DNA of 64,000 nt from Clavaria fumosa. Lineage: Eukaryota > Basidiomycota > Agaricomycetes > Agaricales > Clavariaceae. A program made the position numbers and the translations under genes. The notes under the pieces are model-generated. The model did no database searches. It saw nothing but the letters and a program-made list of their open reading frames with translations, and was not told where the DNA came from. Positions 23,901 through 35,123 of this stretch are shown in pieces (within the stretch, counting starts at the first letter, position 1; every line of letters starts with the position of its first letter). The DNA lies in the NCBI GenBank assembly GCA_951802425.1, contig OX637794.1:3720001-3784000 (forward strand), in the 5' to 3' direction.

Positions 23901-26300
23901 GGGGTGAAGTGGTTTTGTCAGATCGGGGATCGGCGTTGGCTGGGTCATCGCCACGTTCGGGTGCTTCCCGCGTCGACCGTCGTATTCTGGTGGCTCGTGC
24001 TATTTTATTATTTTATTTTTCATTGTCGTTTAATTTAGCGTGGCTATAGAGATAGAAGGTGTGGGGGAGGGCAGGAACAGCTCGCGTGGGTCGTTCGTGG
24101 TCGTCGTCGTGGTCGTGGTCGTCGTTTGAGTAGATTCGCAGATTTGGACGGTGTTGGTCGCGCTGGTCATCGCCTTCCCTCTGTTTGCCGTGCACGCGTT
24201 CCTAGGCCTCGTTCGACGTCCGGGACTTTGTTATGCGGTCCGTTCGTTTCATTTCCGTCGACCGAGTTACTGTAATTTCAATATTAACATTATTTATTTT
24301 TTTACATGTTAAAAACATGGGTTGCTCTTTTCTCCACAGGTGCGGAACTTGAGAACGAGCGAGCGAGCGTGGGGACGCGTGGTCTAACGTGTGGCACGTG
24401 GACCTGAGTGACCACGGGATGAGAGACGCGATGGGTGCATTACGCGAGTGTATGTGTCGATCTCACCACCCCCCGGGTCACGTACGACGCGGTCTGCCCG
24501 GGGGGAGAGAAGAGCGTATTCTCGGGGCTGTGTCGACGCTCGGGTGTCAATTTTGATGTATCTTCTCTTTGATGTATCTTCTCCCTTACGTTTTTTGTTT
24601 TTGGGTGCTTGTCGGGGAGGAGACGCGACGGTGCAGGGAAGGCTTTGCTAGTTTTATTTATTTTATTTTTATTTTATTTTATTTTTATGCGGAGTGTTTG
24701 TTGGCTTACTTTGTTACCCGCGCCCCTTCCCCTTCGCCTTCGCGATGGGCGCCTTCCCAACCACTTGATACCCTACCCCCCCGCAGTTCAAGTCCTCTGC
24801 GGAGGGGGGTTACCGTTCGATGGATGGACGGGCCTGTGAGAAGAAGAAAAAAAGATGGATGATGAAAATATAAGGACGCGACGCGCGCAGATGCCGTTTT
24901 GGATGGTCGACGGTGGTCACGCGATGTGCGATGTACGGGGCACAACATGGATCATGGAATGGGTTGGGTTGGGCACATACATCATGGGGCGTTCGCGACC
25001 GGCGCCTTGTCCTGTTTTGGGGGCAGAAGAAGACCTTTGGGAGTGGAGTGGCCGATGGATGGATGGATGGATGGATGGATGGATGGAACCATCATGTTCG
25101 TCCCATTCATCATGGGTGTGTGTTGGCCTGTGTCGCGTCGTCGTTGGAGTGTGGTCCGGGAGGAGGGCGTTGGCGTTGGCCCGTTCGTTCCTTGTCCTTG
25201 TCCTTGCCCCCCGGCGACCTTCCCTTTTTTTCTCCCTTTTTTTTTTCTCCTTGAGCGTTTTGATTGCCTTTGACGTTTGTCGGGGATGTTTTTTTTTTTC
25301 TATTTAAAAAAAAAAAAGGGAGGAGGATGATGTCGTAAAGACACGTGGCGACGACGACACATAGTCATAGCTGCTGGCTCAGTTGGATAGGGATAGGTTG
25401 AGTGAGGGACAGTTGTGTTGTACGTAGGGAGAAATCGCCACCAGGGTCGGGTGGATGGCTTAACTGGTACCGCTATAGACGCCGGGGGGCAAGGTCGCGA
25501 TATTTATTTTTTTATTTCTGTTGTCTGTGACCAGGAACCCCGCTACGACCACCGCCGATAAACTGAAGGCAGGGACGACAAGGTGGAGGCCCCCCCCCTC
25601 CCTCCCTACGGGGTTCTCGTTCTCTCTCCAAGGAGAGGACAGGGACGTGATGTGACCGCCTCATGGCCCCCACTCCTAGATGAAGGTTTTTTTCTCCTTT
25701 CCTCACTGTTTTGACACTTCCCTTTGGCCTAGATGGTCCACGAGAGAGAGGAGAGAGAGACATGCACGGTCCTTGTATAGACATACCACTCTCCTTTCCC
25801 TGGACTGAGCGAGATAAGTGATATAAAATGATATATATATATTTCTCGGGAGCAGTAGAGTCAGAGTATTATCGATCAACGTCGCTCATTGCTATGAGAC
25901 GGGTCACTTGTGTTATATGATCACATGAGAATAGTCATGTGTATCGGTAGCGGTATAGTAGAAGAGAGAGAGTTGTGTACACACACACACTCATGCTGAT
26001 CAGGGCTGTGAACGTGTGTGTATGTATGTGTATGTTATTTTAGGGGTAACATTTATATTATATTATATATTATATAATATAATACTAATATTCCCCACAC
26101 TTTTTCATTTCTCTTCGACTGACTCTCTCACTTCAACTCTACTCAGTACCATCTACCTTGGACTACTACGACGGTGGTCGAATAGTATCCATTTCCTATA
26201 CTTGAGATCTAGATCTCAAGTGGTACGTCTCTCTCATTTAAATACTCTGTCTCTATCTCACTCACTCTCCCCCATCTCACTCATTCACTCACTCTCTCTC
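21000..26300. other. 5.3-kb upstream region of the Zn2Cys6 gene, low complexity
   Basis: No convincing gene. The stretch is marked by homopolymer runs: T/A runs at 23050, 23147 and 25289-25318, G-runs at 23634-23662 and 23827-23838, A-runs at 23551. It also carries a GATG microsatellite and, just before the gene, AT dinucleotide-rich and pyrimidine-rich tracts (26053-26300). A long promoter or leader of the following regulator is the likely content; an unrecognised non-coding transcript cannot be excluded. Confidence 0.45.
25053..25087. repeat. GATG microsatellite
   Basis: About eight to nine uninterrupted GATG units. Confidence 0.95.
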
Positions 26301-29300
26301 ATGGAAATCCCAATTCGTCGCATGTCTTTCGATGATTACTCTCAGTTCTTACTCTCCCCTTCTCCAATCTCTCATCACTCACCCGTATCATCACCGCCTT
26401 ACTCTTACCCCTCACCGATGCATCCACACGACCACCACCAACCCTCAGCTCCTTCAATCCCAATCGATCCTTCCCTCAATCTATTCCCTCACTACTTCCA
26501 ATACCACCAACAACCGCAACATATCCACGCTCACCACCCCCAACCTCAACATATCCAGCTACAGCAACAACAACAACAACCTCAATCACAGCAGCAGCAA
26601 CAACAGCCACAACAGCAGACTCAGCAGCCGCAGCCACTCGCACAGCCACTCCTCCATCTTCTTCCTCTCACTTACCCCTCGCCCACTTCCCAGGCTTCTG
26701 ACACCGTCGGGACCCCGCCAATGGAACGTCGATCTCCGCAATCCGCTAACCCTAACGCGAACGCGAACGGGAAACGTCTCTCCCCTACTACATCGGTGAG
26801 CGCCGGAAGTGTCCGTGGGCCCAACAACAAGAAACAACGCAAGTCAGAAGACGACGATGGCGCGATGCCTATCGGTACGGAACGTGACGAAAAGGTTAAA
26901 CCCACGAGGGGTTCACGGTGCGTGTGTGCTCGATTAGTGTCAACACAAAAAAAAAGGAGCGGTACACTCTAGCTGACACGGTTGCTTTCTCAGGGCGTGT
27001 ACGGTGTGCCGCCGTCTCAAAATGAAATGTGTCGGGGCGGAACAAGGTCCGCCTTGCAAACGCTGTCTCGCTGGTAATCACGAATGTATATTCGAGGAAT
27101 CTAACCGCGGGAAGCGGTCCACCAAGTGAGCTAGCCATTTCATGTGGTTCCCTCTGCGTCTTCGGTTAAAAAATTTTCTCTTACCTTTTGCTTCCTCCCA
27201 AGGAAACACGAGATCCTGACGAGGTCGCTGCGGAAGATGGAACGGACACTTGACACCGTGCTGCGCTCGATCGGGAACCCGGGGATCGCCTCGGGAATGC
27301 TCTCACGCACACCCTCTCCGGGGGGGACGCCAGGGCAGGCGACGGGCGCCGGCGCGACGGACGTGCTACTCGGCACGCCCTCGCCCCCACCTCAGGGCGG
27401 CATCGCGGCGGGTGCGAGCCCGACGATCGCACCGGCGACGACGACAACAACCACGGCCACGGCCGCGACGACGTTCGAGCCCTCGAGCGAGCAGAGCGCC
27501 CCGCCCGGATCGCCCATCCTGCACTCGCTCCCGGACAACTCGTTGAACCCGCTCGGTCTGCTGGCGGAGGCCAGTCTAGCGAACCGCCGTGTGCAGTACC
27601 AGCAGCACCAACACCAGCACCAGCACCAGCAAGGGGGTCAGCAGAACGGAGACGTGGGGCGGAGCCCGGAGGCGGGGACCCCGCCTACGTCGTCGGCGTC
27701 GTCGAACGCGACGCTGTTGGCGCCGGTCTCTGCCGGGGGCGCGGGTGGAACCAGTGCTGCGGAGGAGGGCCAGAAGCTGGGTGTGGCGAGTGATAATTAT
27801 TTCAAGCCAGGTACGTTTCTTCCTTTTCTTTTCCGTTGTCTTTCTCTCTGGGCTTACTGTGTCTCATTTCTACAGGTCCTATGACCATTTTACCGCTCCG
27901 TCGACTGTACATCGAGCGACAGGTGCAGCCGGAGATGTTGAGCTTTGTCTCGACGGAAGAAGTGGTCGCGTTATTCAAAATGTCTGTTCCACATCAACTT
28001 TTTTTTTTACCCTTTACTTCTCACGCGCCCCGCTGATACCGTAACCTCCTTCTGATTGATAGCTATTTTGATCATATCAACGTGAGTAAACCTCCTGAGC
28101 TTGTGGTGGGATTCCCTTTGGGTCTCAGATAGGCATCTGCTTTATCTAGATGCATTGCAGTCTCCTAGATCCCAATTTCCACACGCCCTCTCTGGTCTGT
28201 TCTCGGTCCCCTTTCCTCTTGACAACTAGTAAGCGCCCTCTCCCCTTTACCCATGGTCAGGTGGCTGATTGGATGGGCGCCCAGTCTGTTCGATCTCCGC
28301 CAAGTTCTACGAGCCGCGTCCGGAGCTGCAAGCGCGTCTGCAGGAGCTGGCGAAGAAGCTCGCGTTCAGCGTGCCGGCGGCGGGGTACAAGTCGGTCGAG
28401 ATCGTGCAGGCGTACCTGCTGCTGTCGCTGTGGGGGTGCGGGGCGGTCGAGCGCTACGAGCAGGACAAGACGTGGCTCCTGCTCGGGATGGCGATACGCA
28501 TGGCGACGGACCTGAACCTGCATCGGAAGACGGCGGTGCCGACGCAGAACACGCCTGAGGGCCTCGCGCGCGACCGGGAGGTGCATAATCGGGAGAAGAC
28601 GTGGTTGCTGTGTTTCTGCCTCGACCGGAGCCTGAGCGCGCAGATGGGCAAGCCTCATACCATTAAGGAAGAGTGAGGCGGTTTTTTTTTTTTTTTGGTG
28701 TTGTGGACGGCGCTGACGCGTGTGGTCTTAGTTATATTATTCGCAATGCGGATACGTGGTTCCGCTCACCTATTGCGCAGCCGACGGACTCGTCTGTTGC
28801 TGCCTATGTTGTGCGTTCTGCCCCCCTCCTTTTTTTCGTTTCAAGTGCGGCGTTGACGGCGCTTTCTGTGTTTTTTAGGGCCTGCAACGGCTGCTTTCGC
28901 GGAGCCTCGACTTGCTGTATGCGGGGACGAGCAATCCGTCTGGGCTGCAGATGCAGTGCGACCATTTGCTGGTCATTAAAACGCTCGAGGCGCAGTTCTT
29001 TGCGTGGCGGGATCAGTGGTTTTCCTACCGGTCCCAAGCAGATGGTACGTTTCCGGCTCTCCATCCATAGTCACCCAAAAATGGCTCAAAGTATCCCCCA
29101 GACGAACCGGGGCCGGACCTGCACTACAAGCGACTGATCACGCGGTTCTACTTCGAGTACGCCTTGCTGGTGATCAACTCGTTCGGGCTGCAACACGCGC
29201 TCGAGCGCGCGCCGGAGAACCTGGGACACTTCTTCGCGCGGTGCCACTCATCGGCGATGGCGTGTGCGCTGATCATCCGGGACGAGCTCGGGCCGTCGGG

Positions 29301-30147
29301 GTTCCTGCGGTACTCGCCGGACTCGCACTTTGTGTTCACGTCGTACGCGGTGCTGAGCCTGCTGAAGATGTGCCGGCGCGAGCTGCGCGCATTCTGGGAG
29401 GGCGAGGCGCAGACGCTGCGGCTCGTGCGGGAGGTCGCGGACGTGCTGGCGGGCGTGGCGGCGAACCAGCACCATACGCCGGCACTGTATAGCTCGTTTT
29501 TGCGGGCGCTGCTGTCGGCGCGGCAGGACTCGGCGAGCGCGAACGCGCATGCGCATGCGCCTGTGGATGGGGATGGGACCGGGACCGGGGGCGGGGGCGG
29601 GGATGGGGATGGGGATGGGGACGGGGACGGGGACGCGATGACGGACTCGGCGCCGCCGCTCAGGTTTGAGGACGCGGGTCCTGGGGGTGCGGCGGCGGAC
29701 CACGGCGGCCACGACTCTGGCGTGACCGCGGCGATGCTGGCGATGCCCAGCTCGACGACGGCAGGGGGCGCAGGTGCGGGAGCGGGGGCGGGGGCAGCGG
29801 TGAGCGCGAGCACGTTCTTTGGGATGATGCCCGGGAACCCGTCGTCGCTGCTGCTCGGGGGGAGCGTGGAGGAGTTCCCGTTTGATGGGGAGATGGGGAT
29901 GATGCTGGGTGCTGGCGGCGCCGGCGGTGGTGGTGGTGGTGGTGGTGCCGCTGCCGCTGCCGCTGCCCTCCCTGCTATAGGGGGAGATATGGCGACGTTT
30001 GGCAATGGTGGTGCTGGTGCTGGTGGTGGTGGTGGCGGCGGTGTGGACGACCCGGCGGGGTTGGGGCTGGCGGGGATGCTGTCGATGGACGGGTTCTTTA
30101 GCAATGGGTTCTGGGATAGCGTGCTTGTCCCTGGGGAGTTTGTGTGA
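26301..30147 (+). CDS. Zn(II)2Cys6 transcription factor with fungal-specific TF domain
   Basis: Ten exons: 26301-26917, 26994-27125, 27203-27810, 27876-27981, 28063-28081, 28150-28228, 28285-28672, 28732-28810, 28879-29044, 29102-30147; 1079 residues. The phases of all junctions agree. The N-terminus is rich in His, Pro and Gln. The binuclear zinc cluster spans the first intron: ACTVCRRLKMKC then PPCKRCLAGNHEC (about 206-240), followed by a basic linker and a helix KKHEILTRSLRKMERTLDTV likely for dimerisation. The fungal-specific domain covers about 470-830 (YFDHIN, SPFLLTTICSISAKFYEP, LLLSLWGCGAVERYEQDKTW). The C-terminus is long and low in complexity (Gly/Asp and Gly/Ala runs) and probably disordered. 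It should bind CGG-type sites and regulate transcription in the nucleus. Target pathway unknown. Large flanking gene-free regions on both sides suggest complex control. Confidence 0.93.
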
Positions 30148-33100
30148 GGAGAGTTTTTTTTTTGTGGGCTTGGCTTGGCTTTGTGGTGGGCTTGGCTTTG
30201 TGGGCTTGGAGGTGGGGAGGGGAGGGGAGGGGGTTCTTTAGCCGCCGCTGCTGCCGCCGCCGCCGCACCTGCCGCTACCGCAACCGCCGCCGCTTCGGTG
30301 CTCAATGGAGTGGGCGAGTTAATCGTTCATCGATGGTGGTGGGCACGATCGAGGACGCCGGACTTCGCGAGTTGCAAGATACGAGATGTCCGCCCTGCGC
30401 CGATTTACCATCCCCCTTGTACACCCACCCACCCACACGCGCCGTGGTAGCGGCCACGACGACGGGAGATGACGGGCACGCGATCGGACACGCTGGACCA
30501 TGCGAGATGCAACACCCCCCCCCCCCTCCCTTCTATATACACCCACCCACCCACACGCGCCGTGGTAGCGACCACGGACGACGGGAGATGACGACCCCCA
30601 GACAGATGGGCACGCGATCGGACACGCCGGACCACGCGAGATGCACCCCCCCTCCCCCCTTCTACGTATACACCCACCCACCCACACGCGCCGTGGTAGT
30701 GACCACGGACGACGGGAGATGACGACCCCCAAGACGAGCACGACCGACCGACTATGTGGGTTGGTTTTTGGCGAGTGGTGCTCATTGCCACTCGCGGGTC
30801 GGCATTGCTGATGTGATGACGGACCTATTGGGACAGTTTGGATTTCTCTTCTCTCTCTCGTCTCCAACTCAAAAAAAAGGAAACCTTGTTGGCTGATTCG
30901 CTCTGGACTTTGTTAACCTTGCGTGTTCGCCCTTTTTTCTCCGCAACAAGCTCTTTTCTCGTTAAGGTTGTCAGTCTGGCTGTCATGTTTTTTTTACTGG
31001 CTTTGTTAAAATTGCTAACAACTACGGATATGTCTCGTTTTTGTTTTTCTGTTTTGTTTTTTTTGCTTATCTGCATAACATCTGCATGCGTTATAGCATC
31101 GCTCCCCCCTCCTCCGCCGCCGCGAAGCTAGTCCCGAAGAGTTTCTGGTTCGAGACGAGTTTTTCCGAGACTACTGCGTTCAGAACAGAATGGAACGCGG
31201 GTCGAGGAAGAAGGAAGAAACAAACAAAAAAGCTTACCAGGGAGGAAAGAAAGATCCGGACTGAGTCTGAACCCCGGATGCAGATTTCGCGGGGGGCTGA
31301 GGGTTCCTGTGGGAAGTGAGAAGGGTGGGCCAGGGATTGGGGGAGGGGGGGGTGGGGCGCCCCGCTTCGTCGCGCGATCGCGCGCTCGTGGTCGTGGCGT
31401 GGTGCCGCCCGACCCACCTCGGATACAGTACGGATGGGCTATCCGTGTTCAGTCATCGTGTTCAGCCATCGTGGTGATCACATGATCGAACGGGAGTAGT
31501 TTAGTTGATCGCTCATTCGCTCATTGGCCCGCGCCAAGGAGCAGGCGGCTGCGAGGGGGAGCTCTCCTTCCCCTGGGGGCTTGGTGGAGGTATTCTTCCC
31601 CCGATTGGCAGCGGCGTGGTTAGAAAGGAGGCGGGGGCGTGGCCTGCTGCTGGGTCGTTCGCGGACCCGGCTGGTGTATGTGTGTGTGTGTGTAAGGCCT
31701 GCTGGTCGTGGAACCGGCGGTGTTGGACCTCGCGCCGCTGCGCGTGAGGCACCCTGGGGCCAAGGGCGTTCCCCAGCTTATTCGAGCGCGCGTCAAGGGG
31801 TAAAAACTTAACGCACCAGGACCCAGATTGGGTTTTTTGTTTTGTTTTTGTGCTTCTGATGCGGGAAGTTGGGGGGGGGGGGTCGAGACTGTCATTTCCG
31901 ACACTAGTGGTCGCTCGTCGCGCTTCGTTGAGCCTTTGACGGTATAAGTTATGATATGATGATGGTCTTGAAACTGATTATCGGTGGTGGGGGCTCGCAC
32001 GTCCCCGCTTGATTGAGTTGTTCCGTAACTGTAACCTTGGCCGTCTTGTGTGCAGATCATTGGCTGTGCTGCGGTTGTGTGATTAAACTTTTTTTTTCTT
32101 TCTCTTTTTCTCTCTAAAAAGGGAAAGAATAAGCTCGCACTGGCAGTGCTCGCCGACAGGCTTTTTTGCGCAGGCTGACTACTGTTTGCCAGTAGTTTCT
32201 CTGCTCCACGGCCTCTGGTGATGATTTGCCAAGGAGAAGCTCGCCTCGATCGCTGTCTTGGTCAGAAACCTGAGCACACGGGCCGGGGGGGTAGAGGGTC
32301 TTGTGCTGCAATGCCCGACCCTTGCTTCGTGGCTTCCGAAGCTGGCAGAGGGATTGTACGAGTGGGAAAAGTCTTTGACATGAAATGAAATCCGCTTCGA
32401 ACAGGCATCGAGGCATGGAAGATGGCGAGGGGCGTCAGGACCCGATGCGCCGGCCTCGTCGCGTGAGCTGTCCACGCCGTGGTGTTGGGTAGCCGCGCAG
32501 GTGGTGTGATCTCTGCGAGGTGTTCCACTCTTCTGGAAGTGCATGCCAGAAACGTTACCCAGTTGCGCTTCCCGGGCAGGGCCGTCGCCCTAGATGGAAC
32601 AGCAGTGGGGGGTCGGCGGGAACAGAGAGGCTTTATGGGGATTCGACGTTCAATCCCCGGCTGGTCAGATGGTGCGCGCGTAAAGCTGAGTTGATGGGGA
32701 AGGGTCATTTTCGCCCGTGACTTTTTGCTCCTTCTTCCGTGGGTCCGACTGGCGTCGTCAGAGGTAGAAGAGACCATATTTGGGGGGCAACAGAGTCAGT
32801 CTCCTTTGGGGACAGGGGGGAGCGAGAGCCTCGCGCGGGAGTAGTGGCCATGCTCGCAATGGAGAGGATGGAGCTCGGGGGTATCGTCCGCGTCCTCCTG
32901 CCTCGCGTCCAACACGTTCTCGCAGTCTTGACAGGGCTGATGATGTTCTCTCTTTTCCCCCCCCACCGCTTGTTGGCCGATACCGAGGTTCGGATCCACG
33001 GGGCGTATCTAATCAAAGTTCTGACCCTTTTGCTAGCCCAGTGAGAAGGATGAGCCCCACTGCTTGGGCGCCGTCGAGTGCAACGAATTTGTCATCCGCG
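30148..33100. other. 3-kb intergenic region
   Basis: Contains the 3' end of the transcription factor transcript, a tandem repeat (listed separately), T-runs and a short GT microsatellite (31675-31693). Open frames are short and of biased composition. No gene seen. Confidence 0.5.
30423..30725. repeat. tandem repeat, about 118-127 bp units, 2.5 copies
   Basis: Units begin with CCCACCCACACGCGCCGTGG at about 30425, 30543 and 30670. They continue with TAGCGACCACGGACGACGGG-type sequence, then GAGATGACG and GGGCACGCGATCGGACACGC. The last copy is truncated after GAGATGACGACCCCC. Copies 2 and 3 are nearly identical over their shared length. Confidence 0.9.
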
Positions 33101-33108
33101 TATATAAA
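33101..33108 (+). promoter_or_regulatory. TATA box of the His/Pro-rich gene
   Basis: TATATAAA sits 135 bp upstream of the ATG at 33243 in a GC-rich setting and is followed by a pyrimidine-rich leader. Confidence 0.6.
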
Positions 33109-33242
33109 GCGCGCTCTTTCCCGCACTGCGCACCCACAGGCGCCTTCTCTATTCCCCACCCCCCTCCCTTCTCCGCGCCCTCCCTTCACCCCCTCTTCAC
33201 TTCCCCCCGCACACCCCACCAGCCCCAACCGAAGCGCCGGCA

Positions 33243-34613
33243 ATGGCCTTCGGGTCCACCGCGCACCACCCCCACTACCCGCCCCCGCACGACCGCACCT
33301 CCTACTGGGTGCAGCACCACGCGCCGGCGCATGCGCCCTATTTTGCGTCGCCGTCCGCGCCGCAGCCGCCCCCGCCCGACGCGGTCTACGACGAGGACGC
33401 CGCGAGCTACAGCGACGAGTCGCTGCCCCCGCGCATGCGGCTGAAGTACGCGGACGGCCGTGACGTGCCCATTTCGTATTGGCCGGATGCGCAGCAGGAG
33501 GAGGGGGACCCGCGTCGCCGCTCGCGCCAGTATTCGCACCACCCGGCCTCGCAGCCGCACCCTCGCGCACAAGACCACCGGGACCGATACCCGGACACGT
33601 CACACCCCCAGCACCAGCAACACCACCCCGACCAGCACCGCGACCGCCACCACCGCCACCGGTCGCTCTCTGAGCAGCACGGCAGGCCGCTCGATGACGC
33701 GGCGACCGAGTGGGTGGTCCCCCGGCACGGCCGACAGCACCGTGATCAGGGCGCCATGATGGTGCCACGTTTGCCGGAGAAAATAATCGTCTTGCCTTCT
33801 AGGACCGATCAGGCACCACAGGCGCGCCCCGCTTCGGGACACCAAGCGCCGTCGGCGGCGGCGACGTACGCTTCTTCGTCACATCACCTCCAGCAGCAGC
33901 AGCAACACCGGCATGGACGCCATCCCTCGCAGCAGCAGCCGACTGCCATGACCGTCCCTTTGGCGCAGTCGTATTCGCAGCCCGCGTCGAGCCGCTCGCA
34001 CCCCGTGCCACGCCCACATACGTCGCACTCGGTGCGCCGCACCGCGGCAGCGACGGGCGGGCATGCTGTGCCGCCAGGTCATGCGCGGGAGGAGCATTAT
34101 TACCATGCGCACCGCGCGGCGGGTGTGCCACCTCACCAGTACGCTCCAGGCGTGGTGTACAGCCATTCTGCGCCGGTGCCGCTGACGACGGCGCCGCTCC
34201 ATCAGGGGTACGCGTACCCGCATCCCCAGCAGCCAGCGTACCCGCCTGGCCATGGCGCGCATGCGCATGACGGCAGAGGTCTTGGGCATCGTGGCGTCCT
34301 TGTGGAGGACGACGAAGGGGGTTTCTTCGATTCTCGGAGCATCGGGACGAGGACCCATGTGGTGGTGCGTCCTCTGCTTATTCTCTCTCTTATTTGCGGA
34401 CTCTTGAATGGTGTTTAGTCCCGGGAACCGTCGATATACACTGCGACGACGCCGACGCGTGTGCCATCACATGGGTCGCATGCTTCACCGCATAAAAAGC
34501 CGTTCTTTGCTCGGATTTTCTCTAAATTTACACCTACGGATGTTCACCACAAGGGCTCTGGCTCCATTCATCTTCAGAGGAGGCATTCCATTGGAGCGAC
34601 GTCCAGGAGGTGA
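33243..34613 (+). CDS. His/Pro/Gln-rich protein of unknown function
   Basis: Exons 33243-34364 and 34419-34613; 438 residues. The donor lies in a GTGGTGGTG run, so the exact codon could move by one or two triplets without changing frame. The N-terminus MAFGSTAHHPHYPPPHDRTS and most of the first exon are His, Pro, Gln and Ser rich with poly-Gln (around 33890). Ordered-looking patches are MRLKYADGRDVPISYWPD and PRLPEKIIVLPSR. The C-terminal exon is basic and ends in SIHLQRRHSIGATSRR. No domain recognised; the composition suggests a disordered protein. A TATA box and a clear ATG support expression. The frame is free of stops over 1.1 kb of GC-rich sequence, which alone is weak evidence. Confidence 0.7.
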
Positions 34614-35123
34614 TAAGCCAACAAAAACCATTACAGTAAGACAAAAAATGACACCATTAAGGGTATGTAACATTAGACTGATTCCTCTCTGCTATTGTTC
34701 GGGACATGCCTCTGTTGTTGTGCGTTTCAATCACTACTAGTCTAGAGCGTTGTTTGGGTACAAGTTATGGTCGTACGACGTGTGTAGTCATCACTACCTT
34801 CCCTGACCGGGATAACAAAATGAATTGCATGTGACCTCAATTTCCCCCACCATGGGTGCTAAAAGTCCATATTCGTTGGTACGTTCTCATGTGAACGGAA
34901 TCCAGGGTTAGTACATGTGATCCGTAGTAAAGAACCGCACGCCTGCCAATGTGTGGGGGCGAAGGGTGCGATGGTGAAGGTGGAGAGTGGGGAACCTTAT
35001 GGTCGAGCGTCAGGCATTCAAAATGATCGGCGACGGGCCGACGAACTGATCGTCGTGGATTACATAATTTCCCTTTTATAGTAAGTCACATTCTACATAG
35101 CCACATACACACAACCCGAGCAC
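34614..35123. other. intergenic region
   Basis: About 510 bp between two plus-strand genes; 3' UTR and promoter expected. No gene seen. Confidence 0.55.

Noticed and set aside
22462..23907. Several Arg/Lys/Glu-rich ORFs on both strands
   Set aside because: They translate GA-rich, A-run and G-run low-complexity DNA and overlap each other in many frames.
29148..30305. Minus-strand ORF of 385 codons, Ala/Pro/Ser-rich
   Set aside because: It is the antisense shadow of the last exon of the Zn2Cys6 gene; high GC and Gly/Ala repeats remove stops. The plus strand has conserved domain sequence.
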